In this document: positions 18,612 through 27,699 of the stretch, piece by piece | Layout of the letters: every line of letters begins with the position of its first letter | Numbering within the stretch: the stretch's first letter is position 1 | Source of the DNA: Pseudorhizobium tarimense | GTDB taxonomy: Bacteria; Pseudomonadota; Alphaproteobacteria; Rhizobiales; Rhizobiaceae | Reading direction: 5' to 3' | Length of the DNA: 64,000 nucleotides | Assembly: GCF_022968135.1 (NCBI RefSeq) | Contig: NZ_JALJRA010000005.1 | Coordinates: 1-64,000, forward strand | The notes under the pieces: model-generated | The model's database searches: none | What the model saw: only the letters and a program-made list of their open reading frames with translations | What the model was told of the DNA's origin: nothing | Program-made: the position numbers and the translations under genes

Positions 18612-18968
18612 ATGATCGAGATCTCGGACAGTATAGACGGCGGTGCGGTCATCGTGCACCCGAAAGGGAAAATCGACACACTGACGGCGAAGACTTTCGA
18701 AGCCCATCTGAAGAAGCACATTGACGAGGGTATCGGACCGTTGCTGGTCGACCTGGCGGAGGTCGACTACGTCAGCAGCTTCGGCCTGCGCTCGATGCTG
18801 GTGGTGGCCAAGCTCCTGGCGCCCTCGGGTCGCAAATACGTGCTGTTCGGCCTCAGTCCGCAGGTGCACGAGGTGCTGCGGGTTTCCGGTTTCCTCCGCA
18901 TCATCCCAGTCGTCGCCAGCCGGGCAGAGGCCCTGGCGCTGGCCGAGGCGGCTGCCGGATCGAGCTAG
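18612..18968 (+). CDS. STAS-domain anti-anti-sigma-factor-like protein (RsbV/SpoIIAA-like)
   Basis: The 118-residue product is a single STAS domain. VHPKGKIDTLTAKTFEAHL and VDLAEVDYVSSFGLRSMLVV are the family signatures, with Ser55/Ser56 as the candidate phosphorylation site. In partner-switching systems the unphosphorylated STAS protein sequesters a kinase/anti-sigma partner. In-frame ATGs at 18588 and 18594 would add a few residues; 18612 gives the standard domain. The HATPase kinase gene follows 10 bases later, and a SpoIIE-type phosphatase that could dephosphorylate it lies at 44467-46164 in the same island. Confidence 0.88.
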   Translation: MIEISDSIDGGAVIVHPKGKIDTLTAKTFEAHLKKHIDEGIGPLLVDLAEVDYVSSFGLRSMLVVAKLLAPSGRKYVLFGLSPQVHEVLRVSGFLRIIPVVASRAEALALAEAAAGSS

Positions 18969-18978
18969 GACAGTCGCC

Positions 18979-19416
18979 ATGACTGGTCAATTCCGCACGA
19001 TCAAGGTGTCGAACGTCCTGGACCAGCTCGCTGACGTCCAGGACGCGCTGGAAGCCTTCGTGGAGGAACTCGGCCTCAGCGACGACTTACGCCACTCCCT
19101 GCTCCTCGTTGTGGAAGAACTGTTCGTCAACACGGTCCACTACGGCTATGACGGGGCCGAGCCTGATACGATTGCGATCTCGGTTGGGCTGCGCAAGGAC
19201 GGTGACCTGCATCTCACCATCCGAGATCAGGCCCGGCCTTTCGACGTCTCGCAGCCGCCGCGCGTTCCCACCGGAGAGGAAAGCCTGGAGGAAATCCAGG
19301 TGGGCGGCCTGGGCCTCTTCCTCGTTCACGAGCTGGCGCGACAGATCCTGCACCAGCGTCACGGCAATTCAAACATCACCGAGATCATCCTGCCGCGCGG
19401 CGGGGCCGCGGCATGA
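18979..19416 (+). CDS. Histidine-kinase-like ATPase (RsbW/SpoIIAB-type serine kinase)
   Basis: The 145-residue protein is a GHKL ATPase of the HATPase_c_2 type, with N box EELFVNTVHYG (Asn51), IRDQARPFD (Asp83) and lid/G2 motif GGLGLFLV (109-115). Such proteins phosphorylate a cognate STAS protein and bind sigma factors or other targets. It overlaps nothing but follows the STAS gene by 10 bases, the classic rsbV-rsbW order. No sigma factor gene is found nearby, so its output target is open; a T6SS protein is a reasonable guess. Confidence 0.9.
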   Translation: MTGQFRTIKVSNVLDQLADVQDALEAFVEELGLSDDLRHSLLLVVEELFVNTVHYGYDGAEPDTIAISVGLRKDGDLHLTIRDQARPFDVSQPPRVPTGEESLEEIQVGGLGLFLVHELARQILHQRHGNSNITEIILPRGGAAA

Positions 19417-19449
19417 GGCACATGCACTGGGCATTTCCAAGGAGCTATC

Positions 19450-19893
19450 ATGGAGAACGGTGAGGGCGAGGCCGTCGAGGCCGAACGCCGGCGGGCGATG
19501 GGAAGCCTGGTCTCCACCTGCGAGTCGATCGCGAGCGGGCAGTTCGACGACATGGAGCAGCTCTTCGCCATCCTGGCGAACGAGACCCTGCCCACGGACA
19601 TCCGCGAACTGGCCGAGACCTTCGCCAGCATGGTGGTGCAGATCGAGGCGCGCGAGTTTCACGCCCACCAGCTGATCGATGAGCTGCGCGAGACGCAACG
19701 GCAGCTCGAAGCGGCGGAACAGGCGTTGCGCCGCGAGAACAAGGATCTGAAGCAGCGGCTAAAGAAGCTAGAGGTTCAGTTCGACCAGGAGCAGGCCGAA
19801 CAGGAGATCCGCGAAATCGCCGAGAGCGAATATTTCGTCGACCTGCAACAGCGCGCCAAGTCGCTCCGGCAGCGCTTCAAGCAGAAGGACTGA
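19450..19893 (+). CDS. Coiled-coil protein of unknown function
   Basis: The 147-residue product has a helical N-terminal half and an acidic/basic heptad region from about residue 78 (ELRETQRQLEAAEQALRREN onward) to 125, predicted coiled coil by eye. No signal peptide or membrane segment is seen. The gene lies between the HATPase kinase and the MinD-like ATPase on the same strand, with GGAGCTATC just before the ATG. A scaffolding or partner role for the neighbouring ATPase is possible; the family was not recognised. Confidence 0.7.
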   Translation: MENGEGEAVEAERRRAMGSLVSTCESIASGQFDDMEQLFAILANETLPTDIRELAETFASMVVQIEAREFHAHQLIDELRETQRQLEAAEQALRRENKDLKQRLKKLEVQFDQEQAEQEIREIAESEYFVDLQQRAKSLRQRFKQKD

Positions 19894-19949
19894 CTTTCCG
19901 GCGACGAGCGTCGCCCTTTCTTTTCACATTTCAATCACGGCAAGGCTGC

Positions 19950-20726
19950 ATGACCAAGATCATCTCCACCCATTCCTATCGTGGCGGCACGGGCAAATCC
20001 AACTTGACGGCCAACCTAGCGGCCGGGCTGGCGCTGCGGGGTCATAGGATCGGCGTCGTCGACACCGATATCCAGTCCCCCGGCATCCACACACTCTTCC
20101 GTGTCGACCCCCATGCCGTCCACTTCACGCTCAACGACTATCTTTGGGGGAAGTGCGGAGTGCGCGAGGCGGCGCTCGACGTTACCTCGGGCGTGGTCGA
20201 CGAGGCGGGCAACCAGTTGGTGCCTGACGGCGGCAAGGTGTTCCTCGTGCCGTCGAGCATCAAGACTGGCGAGATCGCACGCATTTTGAAGGAAAAATAC
20301 GACGTCGAGGATCTCAACAACGGCTTCCATGATCTATGCCGCGAGCTTGATCTCGACTATCTGCTGATCGACACCCATCCCGGCGTCAACGAGGAAACCC
20401 TGCTGTCGATCGCGATATCCGACACGCTCATGCTGCTGCTCCGCCCCGACATCCAGGACTATCAGGGCACGGCCGTGACGCTGGAACTTGCGCGAAAGCT
20501 CGAGGTGCCGCAACTGCTGCTGGTGGTCAACAAGGCGCTGGACAGCTTCGATTTCCTCGAACTGGCGCAGCGGGTATTCTCCAGTTATCGCACGCCCGTG
20601 GCAGCCGTGCTGCCGCTGTCGACCGACCTGATCCGCGTTGGCAGCACCGGGCTGGTGCGGGCCATGTATCCCGACCATCCGTTCTCCAGTGGGATCGAGA
20701 CCTTGATTGACGCGATCGAGGATTAG
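19950..20726 (+). CDS. MinD/ParA-like P-loop ATPase
   Basis: The 258-residue product starts with SYRGGTGKSNLTANLAAGLA, a deviant Walker A motif (11-17, RGGTGKS). The signature lysine that begins the motif in MinD/ParA is Arg11 here, and Lys16 is kept. VVDTDIQSPG and LDYLLIDTHPGVNEE supply switch I and Walker B-like elements. No C-terminal amphipathic membrane-targeting helix is evident. Such ATPases position or regulate protein complexes. It ends the partner-switching operon and its stop overlaps the stop of the convergent kinase gene by three bases. Confidence 0.88.
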   Translation: MTKIISTHSYRGGTGKSNLTANLAAGLALRGHRIGVVDTDIQSPGIHTLFRVDPHAVHFTLNDYLWGKCGVREAALDVTSGVVDEAGNQLVPDGGKVFLVPSSIKTGEIARILKEKYDVEDLNNGFHDLCRELDLDYLLIDTHPGVNEETLLSIAISDTLMLLLRPDIQDYQGTAVTLELARKLEVPQLLLVVNKALDSFDFLELAQRVFSSYRTPVAAVLPLSTDLIRVGSTGLVRAMYPDHPFSSGIETLIDAIED

Positions 20727-22270
20727 GCTTCGAAGAGGGCCGTGGCGAAGGCCTCGACAGATTGCGGGCGCTCGTCGCGCTCGAAGGCGAGCGCTTTTTT
20801 CAGCGCCTCCCAGGCCATCGGATCGAGATCGGGGATCGGCTCCAATGTCAGCCCCTGTTCGCGCGCCTCGTTGGAGGCCCTCATCGCGAAGGGATGGAAG
20901 CCGACGAACATCTGGTAGGCAATGCAGCCAAGCGCGAAGACGTCGTCGCGCGGGTCGCGATCCGCACCCTCGAACATCTCCGGACTGGCATAGGCGGCTG
21001 TCAGTGCACCAAGCTGCCCGGCATCAAAGCCGGTGCCGTTACTCGCCGTGGCCAAGCCGAAATCGATGAGCTTCACCTGCCTGTCGTCCCCGACGAAGAT
21101 GTTGCCGGGCTTTAAGTCGGAATGCACGACGCCGCTCGCATGGGCGTAGGCGAGACCGGCGCAGATGCCCTTGAGAACGTTGGCGATCAGGGCCGGCGCC
21201 ATGGCCTGACCGGTGGAGGCGGCGAGCAGCCGGTTGAGCGGCTGGCCAGTCAGGAGTTCCATGACGATGAACACCTCGGCCTTGTCCCGGTCGAAATCGA
21301 AGACGGTGGCGATATTCGGATGGGCGAGGCTCTGCGCCTTGCGCGCCTCGGCTTCGAGCGTCCGCAGCGCGTTCGAATCGGTCCGGAAGGCATCGTTGAG
21401 CAGCTTAAGGGCGACATAGGGTTGCGGGCTGCCAGCTTCGAGTCGCCTCCGGTCGACCGCCGAATAGACGACGCCCATGCCGCCCCGGCCGATCTCCGCG
21501 TCGAGGATGAAGCGGTCACGCAGGATCGCGCCGACGCCGGCGCGCTGGTTCGAATAGTCGGCGAGCTTGTTGAGGGAGGTGCCGTCGCCCGCGCCTTCGC
21601 GCACCACCTTGCGCGCGGCGGAGCGGAAACGGGCGCTGCGGTAGGTGCCGAGCAGGTTGCCGAGCTGGTCCGGCCGGCGGCCGGTGGCCTCTTCGGGCGC
21701 GGGTCCGGCTGTTCCCCGCAGAGCCTTGTAGTCGCCGATCAGGTCGGAGAGCACGGCATCGTCGACCCGGCTGCGCAACTGGTCGAATCCGGGCAGCACC
21801 TCGGCTGCGGCCGGATGCCGCACGGGCGGCATGATACCAATGGAGGGCGTGGCAGAGGGGGAGGGCGTCTGAGCCGTGGAAGAATGTGCAACGACAGGCC
21901 CTTCCAGCGACGGCCACGCTGATGTGGGCACGAAGGCGTGCGGGACGGTCTCCTCCTCGAACAGAGCGGACTCGTCGCGGCCTTGCGGCGCACCCCTGCC
22001 ATCCGCGGCGGTCAACTGGCTCATGAGAATTGCCGCTATGTCATCAGGCATCCGTCCGCTTTCGGCCAGGTCGGAGACAGCTCTGGCGACCGCCCGCGCA
22101 TCGTCGGCCGCGGCGGCCCTAAGGCGTATGACCAGAGCGTCGTAGCTCACGCGGCCGCCCAGAAACGCGGCAAGCGCGTCCTCGGGCCCGCCCGTCTTGA
22201 GGCGTTCCTGAGGTCCGCTCGCCTTGCTTCCAAACAGTCTCAGTTGTCTATTCTTTCGATGTTGGCGCAT
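20723..22270 (-). CDS. Second T6SS-linked Ser/Thr protein kinase
   Basis: The 515-residue protein has a non-catalytic N-terminal half (about 1-245, with a Pro/Ser-rich stretch) and a C-terminal kinase domain: GRGGMGVVY (about 261-269), the VALK lysine (289), HSDLKPGNI (about 383-391) and an intact DFG (404-406). HSD replaces HRD, as in the operon kinase at 638-1609. No membrane segment is visible. The ATG at 22270 lies within the end of the sigma-54 activator gene; a GTG three codons earlier is possible. A second kinase could add an independent input to Fha or phosphorylate the activator or the MinD-like protein. Confidence 0.9.
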   Translation of the reverse strand: MRQHRKNRQLRLFGSKASGPQERLKTGGPEDALAAFLGGRVSYDALVIRLRAAAADDARAVARAVSDLAESGRMPDDIAAILMSQLTAADGRGAPQGRDESALFEEETVPHAFVPTSAWPSLEGPVVAHSSTAQTPSPSATPSIGIMPPVRHPAAAEVLPGFDQLRSRVDDAVLSDLIGDYKALRGTAGPAPEEATGRRPDQLGNLLGTYRSARFRSAARKVVREGAGDGTSLNKLADYSNQRAGVGAILRDRFILDAEIGRGGMGVVYSAVDRRRLEAGSPQPYVALKLLNDAFRTDSNALRTLEAEARKAQSLAHPNIATVFDFDRDKAEVFIVMELLTGQPLNRLLAASTGQAMAPALIANVLKGICAGLAYAHASGVVHSDLKPGNIFVGDDRQVKLIDFGLATASNGTGFDAGQLGALTAAYASPEMFEGADRDPRDDVFALGCIAYQMFVGFHPFAMRASNEAREQGLTLEPIPDLDPMAWEALKKALAFERDERPQSVEAFATALFEA

Positions 22271-23903
22271 CCGCCGCACCCGGGCGGCGGATCGAATAGC
22301 GGTTGAGCTTCTCCACCATGGTGCGCCGGCTGACCTTCAGGTTGCGAGCGGCATGGCTCTGGTTCCAGTTCGCCTCGCGCAACTTGGCTTCGATGACCAG
22401 GGCTTCGTATTGTCCCACTATCGACTTCAAATCGCCATCGGGAATGTGGGTCGGAAGCGCGTGTCTCGCTTCCTCGTCGCGAAAGCCGGTTATCTCGACC
22501 GGCAGGTGTTCGCGGCCGATCGGCTGTCCCCGGTTGGCAAGCAGTGCCGCCCGTTCGAGGATGTTCTTCAACTCGCGAACGTTGCCGGGATAGCTCCAGC
22601 GTAGCAGCGTATCCAGCGCTTCCCCCGTCAGTTCCGGCCGGTCGCCACAGCCGCCGATCGCTTCTGTCAGGAAATGATCAATCAGGCGCGGGATGTCGGA
22701 AGGGCGCTCGCGCAGCGGCGGAACGACGATCGGAAACACGTTCAGGCGGTAATAGAGATCTTTGCGGAACTCGCCGCGCTCCATCTTTTCCTCGAGATTG
22801 ACGTTCGTGGCTGCGACGATGCGGACGTCGACGAGTTCCGTTTTGGTCGAGCCGACGCGGCGGACCTCGCCTTCCTGCAGCAGGCGCAGTACTTTAGCCT
22901 GGAGTCCGGGCGGCATGTCGCCGACCTCGTCGAGGAAGAGCGTTCCACCATGGGCCTCGTGCACGAGGCCGGGCTTATTGGCGAGCGCGCCGGTGAAGGC
23001 GCCCTTGATGTAGCCGAAAAGCTCGCTTTCAAGCAGGCTTTCCGGCAGCGCCGCGCAATTTTGCGCGACGAAGGCATTGCCGCTGCGGGAACTGGAGAGA
23101 TGAATATAGTTGGCCATCATCTCCTTGCCGGTGCCGGTTTCGCCACGCAGCAGGATCGGAATGGAGGATCCGGCCGCCCGTTCGATCAGGTCGAATACCT
23201 TCTCCATCGGCGTGCTATCGCCGATCAGGTCCTTCGGCTTCTTCGATTTTGAGGCGGCGGCCTTGCTCATCAGCCGTGTGTTCTCCTGCTGCAGTTCCTC
23301 GTTCATCCGGCCGAGCTGACGGATGAGACTCTGGTTCTCCTCGAACAGCCGCGCATTGCGAATGGCGGCGGCGGCGTGCGAGGCGAGCCCCTGCATGGGG
23401 TGGATCACGGGCTTGGGAAGCGTCCCGGCAAAGCCGCCGGCCTTGTCCGGCAGATTGACGAGCTGCAGGACGCCGATCGTCTCCTCGCCGTCGACGGTGA
23501 GCGGCAGAATGGTGACGGAGCGGGTGCGGAAGTTGATCGCCTTGTCCGATTCGCGAATGACGCCGAAATCAAAACCAGGCGCGTTATCGATGTCGGCGAC
23601 GCCGACCAGCGTCGCGGTCGATACGGCGAAGGTTGCGGGGTCGCGCAGGTTCGGCGCGAGCGATTTGTCGTAGATCGAAATGCGTGCGTCGGAGTGGTTG
23701 GCGCTGGTGATGCCGCGATAGTTGAAGCAAACTCGGTGGAGGTGGCGGGCCAGCCGGTCGAGGGTGAAGATCGCCGCGCCCTCGGCCCTCGACAGGCGCA
23801 GGGCGGCATCAAGCACGTGCACCAGCAGGGCTTCCACGCGCCGCTCCTTGGCGAGCCTGATCGTTAGCTCCAGTAGATCCTCATAGATCGTCTCGTTGCT
23901 CAT
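22248..23903 (-). CDS. Sigma-54-dependent transcriptional activator with GAF domain
   Basis: The 551-residue product has an N-terminal GAF sensor (about 15-185), a linker, an AAA+ domain with Walker A GETGTGKE (254-261), the sigma-54-contacting GAFTGA (301-306) and Walker B TLFLDEVGD (321-329), and a C-terminal Fis-type helix-turn-helix (about 505-540, QSHAARNLKVSRRTMVEKL). It parallels Sfa2/VasH, activators encoded in HSI-II and V. cholerae T6SS clusters. The ATG at 23903 has AGGAAAG upstream. Its likely target is the sigma-54 promoter of hcp at 27673-27688. Confidence 0.95.
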   Translation of the reverse strand: MSNETIYEDLLELTIRLAKERRVEALLVHVLDAALRLSRAEGAAIFTLDRLARHLHRVCFNYRGITSANHSDARISIYDKSLAPNLRDPATFAVSTATLVGVADIDNAPGFDFGVIRESDKAINFRTRSVTILPLTVDGEETIGVLQLVNLPDKAGGFAGTLPKPVIHPMQGLASHAAAAIRNARLFEENQSLIRQLGRMNEELQQENTRLMSKAAASKSKKPKDLIGDSTPMEKVFDLIERAAGSSIPILLRGETGTGKEMMANYIHLSSSRSGNAFVAQNCAALPESLLESELFGYIKGAFTGALANKPGLVHEAHGGTLFLDEVGDMPPGLQAKVLRLLQEGEVRRVGSTKTELVDVRIVAATNVNLEEKMERGEFRKDLYYRLNVFPIVVPPLRERPSDIPRLIDHFLTEAIGGCGDRPELTGEALDTLLRWSYPGNVRELKNILERAALLANRGQPIGREHLPVEITGFRDEEARHALPTHIPDGDLKSIVGQYEALVIEAKLREANWNQSHAARNLKVSRRTMVEKLNRYSIRRPGAADAPTSKE

Positions 23904-24015
23904 CACCCAGCTTTCCTGATCGCGCCGGCCGGCATGCCGGTCGGCGCTCTCCCTTTCCCCAGAGCCGGGCCGCGCTTGAAACGGCGCCTGGCGTTTGCCG
24001 TGCCTGGTCTGGATC

Positions 24016-26706
24016 TCAGGACAGGCGATAGACGAACTGGCCCTGCTCCCCGACATTGATCGTTACTCCGCTAAAGGATTTGCTATCGTCACCCATGTTG
24101 CTGAGCAGCTCGGTCGCCAGCTCCGGCAGGATGGTGCGGTTGACGATATGATTGATGTTGCGCGCGCCGGTCTCGACTTCGGTGCAGCGCGCCGCGATCG
24201 CGCTCACCACGGCGTCGTCGTAGGAGAACTCCATCTTTTGGCTCTCGCGCAGCCGCTTTCCGACCTTGTTGAGCTTGAGGCGGACGATTTTTTCGAGCGG
24301 TGCGCCGATCAGTGGATAGAAAGGGATGATTTGCATGCGCGCGAGCAGCGCCGGCTTGAAATGGGCGCTGAGCGTCGGCCGGATGGCCTCTACAAGTTCC
24401 TCGACGCTCGGCCGCGCTTCGCGGGTTCCGAGCTCGGTGAGGAGGTCGGTGGCGAGGTTGGAGGTGAGTACGACAATCGTGTTCTTGAAGTCGATCAGGC
24501 GGCCTTCGCCATCCGACAGCATGCCTTTGTCGAACACCTGGTAGAAGACGTTCATGACTTCGAGATCGGCCTTCTCGACCTCGTCGAGAAGGACGACCGA
24601 GTAGGGCCGCTGGCGCACGGCCTCGGTCAGCACGCCGCCCTCGCCGTAGCCGACATAGCCGGGCGGCGAGCCGACCAGCTTGGAGACGGTGTGCTTCTCC
24701 TGGAATTCGGACATGTTGATCGAGATCAGGAAGCGCTCGCCGCCGAACAACTGGTCGGCGATGGCGGTCGCGAGTTCGGTCTTGCCGACGCCGGAGGGGC
24801 CGACGAACAGGAAGACGCCCATCGGCGCATCCGGGTTCTGCAGACCGGCCTTGGAGACGCGCACGCCGTGGTCGATCGCCTCGATCGCCTGGTCCTGACC
24901 GATCACGCGGCCCTTGAGGTTTTCCGACAGCGTCAGGATCGACTGCGCTTCGTCCTTGACCATGTTGCCGAGCGGGATGCCGGTCCATTCGGCGATCACC
25001 TGACCGACGATGTCCTCGGTCACTTCGAAGGCGACGAGCGGATTGCCCTTCTGGATCTTCTTGAGCTTGTCGGCGGCTTCGCGGAACTGGGCCCGCAGGG
25101 CCTCTTCGTCGAGACCAGCAGTCTCTTCGGCGGCAACCTGGTCTTCGCCTGCCGGTTCCGCGGGCTTGTCGCCTTCGAGGGAGAGGCCGAGCTTGCCGCG
25201 AATGCCGAGGATCTGGTGGACCAGCGCCAGTTCCTGGTCACGCTTGGCGACGAGGGCGTCAATCTCAGCTTCCAACGCGGCGATATCCTGCTCGATCGCC
25301 TCGATGCGGGCCTGGTCGCCGTCCTGGCTGGAATGATGGTCGCGCCTGAGCGCCTCGAGCGCGCGGTGCTGCTCGCCGACCCGCTTCTGCTTGAGCTCAA
25401 TCACCGGCGGCGTGGAGGAGAGGGACAGCTTGACGCGGGCGCAAGCGGTGTCGAGCACGTCGACGGCCTTGTCGGGCAACTGCCGGCCGGAAATGTAGCG
25501 CGCCGACATCTTGGCGGCGGCCTCGACGGCGCTGTCGCGGATATAGACGCCGTGCGCCTTCTCGTATGATTTGCGCAGGCCGCGCAGGATTGTGATCGCC
25601 TGATCCGGCGAGGGTTCGTCGAGCTTGACGAGCTGGAAGCGGCGGGCGAGCGCCGGGTCCTTTTCGAAATATTTCTTGTATTCGCTCCAGGTCGTGGCCG
25701 CAACGGTGCGCAGTTCGCCGCGCGCCAGAGCCGGCTTCAGGAGGTTGGCGGCGTCGGCGCCACCGGCCGCGCCGCCGGCGCCGATCAGCATATGCGCCTC
25801 GTCGATGAACAGCACGATCGGCTTCGGCGAAGCCTTCACCTCATCGATAATGCCCTTGAGGCGGCTTTCAAACTCGCCCTTCACGCCAGCGCCGGCCTGC
25901 AGCATGCCGAGGTCCATGCCGATCAGCTCGACATCCTTCAGGAAGTCGGGAACATCGCCCTCGGCAATCTTCAGGGCGAGGCCCTCGACAACGGCGGTCT
26001 TGCCGACGCCCGGCTCGCCGACGCAGATCGGGTTGTTCTTGCGGCGGCGGCCGAGAATGTCGATCATCTGCTGGATCTCCCGATCGCGGGTGAAGACGGC
26101 GTCGATCTTGCCGCTGCGGGCCTGTTCGGTAAAATTGGTGCAGAATCTGGCGAGTGCCGTGTCGCCGCCGATGCCGGGAACAGCGGTCGCCTGGGACGGA
26201 TCGCCGCCGCCCGACACTGCGGCGGCCGTCGTTTCCTGGGAGCCGGCTACGGCGGCCAAAAAATCCGACTTGAACCTATCGTAGGTGATGGCTTCGAGGC
26301 CGGTCAGCCAGCGGTCGTCGCCGAAGCGGTTCGGCCGAGCGAAGATCGCGGCGAACAGAGCGCCGGAACGGCACTGATCGAGCGAGAATTCGACAGAGCC
26401 GATCAGCCAGGCTTCGGTCAGCCATTCGACCAGCAGCGGCGAAAAAACGGGGCGGCCCTGGTTGCCGCTGCGGAAGGTTTCGATCACGGCCTGCAGGCGG
26501 CGCTTGAAGCCGGCGACGTCGACCTCGAAATGACGGCAGGCCGCCTGCACGTCGTGCTGCGTGTCCTCCAGGAAAACCAGCAATACATGTTCGATCGAGA
26601 CTTCGTAGTGGCCGCGCGACACGGCAAGACCGGCCGCCGATTCCAGCGCTCGGCGCGCATAGGTGTTCAGGCGGTTGATGAGGCGGCGGAGATCAATGTC
26701 TATCAC
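24016..26706 (-). CDS. clpV: T6SS AAA+ ATPase ClpV (TssH)
   Basis: The 896-residue protein has the ClpV/ClpB architecture: an N-terminal Clp-N-like domain binding sheath (1-160), AAA+ domain 1 with Walker A GEPGVGKT (230-237) and FIDEAHMLIGAGG, a middle helical domain (about 430-560) and AAA+ domain 2 with GPSGVGKTE and VVLLDEVEKAD. The linker GGDPSQATAVPGIGG and the SLSSTPPVIEL segment are ClpV- rather than ClpB-like. ClpV recycles contracted TssBC sheath. It lies between hcp and the activator on the minus strand. Confidence 0.96.
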   Translation of the reverse strand: MIDIDLRRLINRLNTYARRALESAAGLAVSRGHYEVSIEHVLLVFLEDTQHDVQAACRHFEVDVAGFKRRLQAVIETFRSGNQGRPVFSPLLVEWLTEAWLIGSVEFSLDQCRSGALFAAIFARPNRFGDDRWLTGLEAITYDRFKSDFLAAVAGSQETTAAAVSGGGDPSQATAVPGIGGDTALARFCTNFTEQARSGKIDAVFTRDREIQQMIDILGRRRKNNPICVGEPGVGKTAVVEGLALKIAEGDVPDFLKDVELIGMDLGMLQAGAGVKGEFESRLKGIIDEVKASPKPIVLFIDEAHMLIGAGGAAGGADAANLLKPALARGELRTVAATTWSEYKKYFEKDPALARRFQLVKLDEPSPDQAITILRGLRKSYEKAHGVYIRDSAVEAAAKMSARYISGRQLPDKAVDVLDTACARVKLSLSSTPPVIELKQKRVGEQHRALEALRRDHHSSQDGDQARIEAIEQDIAALEAEIDALVAKRDQELALVHQILGIRGKLGLSLEGDKPAEPAGEDQVAAEETAGLDEEALRAQFREAADKLKKIQKGNPLVAFEVTEDIVGQVIAEWTGIPLGNMVKDEAQSILTLSENLKGRVIGQDQAIEAIDHGVRVSKAGLQNPDAPMGVFLFVGPSGVGKTELATAIADQLFGGERFLISINMSEFQEKHTVSKLVGSPPGYVGYGEGGVLTEAVRQRPYSVVLLDEVEKADLEVMNVFYQVFDKGMLSDGEGRLIDFKNTIVVLTSNLATDLLTELGTREARPSVEELVEAIRPTLSAHFKPALLARMQIIPFYPLIGAPLEKIVRLKLNKVGKRLRESQKMEFSYDDAVVSAIAARCTEVETGARNINHIVNRTILPELATELLSNMGDDSKSFSGVTINVGEQGQFVYRLS

Positions 26707-27043
26707 TGATTAAATCCCGTTTCGGGGCCGCAGGCGGCCAAGCAAGAATTTCTTAATCCGTCCGGCCGTGAAGGCCTCAATAATCCCAATGGCGATGTGC
26801 GCGCGCACCGAGAAAAGCGGCAAAAGCCGTCTTCTGCTGCTGCTATTCCCCATCGGGACCGCCGGTCCGGCGGCACCAGCCCCGCATTCGTGCGGTGCGA
26901 GAGCACCGTCGCCGCGTATCGAGACCGACGGCGGCTCGCCGGACAGTGGAAATCATCGCCCGACTAGCGGTCGCTCAGGCTACCGGTAAGGCACGCCTGT
27001 GACAGGAATTTTTCAGTCGGCGAGAACGTCGGTGGACGGATGC
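26707..27043. other. Gene-free stretch between clpV and hcp
   Basis: No supported gene is present; short open frames here lack family resemblance and ribosome-binding sites. A small stem (CCGCCG...CGGCGG around 26870) lies within it. It may hold a clpV promoter on the minus strand, but no recognisable -24/-12 or -35/-10 elements were found. Confidence 0.5.
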
Positions 27044-27075
27044 AAAACGAAAGGGACGGCCAACGACGGCCGCCC
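27044..27075 (-). terminator. Intrinsic terminator downstream of hcp
   Basis: On the minus strand GGGCGGCC (from 27075) pairs with GGCCGTCC across a six-base loop, with one G-U pair, and is followed by CTTTCGTTTT. It begins about 20 bases after the hcp stop, so hcp is probably transcribed alone and at a high level. Confidence 0.7.
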
Positions 27076-27095
27076 CCGGCATCGGCAGGACGCGA

Positions 27096-27608
27096 TCAGA
27101 CGGCCGGCTTGCGCCAATCGTCGGAAGCCGAGGTGCCGGCGACTTCGTGTGTCCAGTCGCACTGGCGGTAGGTGAAGGACCACTGCTCCTGATGGCCACG
27201 GGAGTCGTTGGCCGCATCGTTGGTGTCGGGCAGGATGACCTTGCCGCCGACGAGAACCGCGTCGGTCCACTTGATGGTGTAGTAGTGCTGCTGCTTACCG
27301 TCAGTGGCCGTGCGGAAGAACTTGAGCTCAACGTCGAGGTTTTCGCCGGTGGCGAGCGCCTGCCACAGCAGCGGCGAGGCCTTGTCGAGCGGCTTCAGGA
27401 AGGTGGCCGGCTCGTGGCGACGGGTGCCGATGGCGGTGCCGGAATTCGGGTCGCGTGGGACGATGGCGTTGCTTTCGAAGGCGTAGACGATGGATTCTCC
27501 TTCGTGGCCTTCCTGCCAGATGTTGCCGATCGACTTGTCGGTCGAAGCTTCGCTGGTGATCTCGCCCTGGGTTTTGCCGGTTATCTTGATGTATGCGATG
27601 TTTGCCAT
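27096..27608 (-). CDS. hcp: T6SS tail-tube protein Hcp
   Basis: The 170-residue product starting MANIAYIKITGKTQGEIT has the Hcp fold signatures: GIEGES-like GHEGESIVYAFE, HEPATFLKPLDKASPLLWQAL and the C-terminal VTYRQ-like SFTYRQCDWTHEVAGTSASDDW. It forms the inner tube and is secreted. The upstream in-frame ATG at 27704 would overlap the promoter; CTGGAGAAC before 27608 supports the chosen start. The gene has its own sigma-54 promoter and terminator. Confidence 0.97.
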   Translation of the reverse strand: MANIAYIKITGKTQGEITSEASTDKSIGNIWQEGHEGESIVYAFESNAIVPRDPNSGTAIGTRRHEPATFLKPLDKASPLLWQALATGENLDVELKFFRTATDGKQQHYYTIKWTDAVLVGGKVILPDTNDAANDSRGHQEQWSFTYRQCDWTHEVAGTSASDDWRKPAV

Positions 27609-27672
27609 TGTGTTCTCCAGTAGGTGCTTTGACTGTGAAACTCCTATCAGCCGCAGCCGATGTTCTTGAGGT

Positions 27673-27688
27673 TGCAATGCTCGTGCCA
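27673..27688 (-). promoter_or_regulatory. Sigma-54 (-24/-12) promoter of hcp
   Basis: On the minus strand the sequence reads TGGCAC-GAGCA-TTGCA, a full match to the consensus TGGCAC-N5-TTGCA with the invariant GG and GC at correct spacing. Transcription would start near 27662, giving a leader of roughly 55 bases before the hcp ATG. The matching activator gene is about 3.8 kb away in the same island. Confidence 0.88.
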
Positions 27689-27699
27689 GTTTGTACTGT

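Noticed and set aside
18537-18980. Extension of tssA upstream over the STAS gene
   Set aside because: The extra residues show no ImpA_N similarity, and the STAS and HATPase genes on the other strand are clearly coding.
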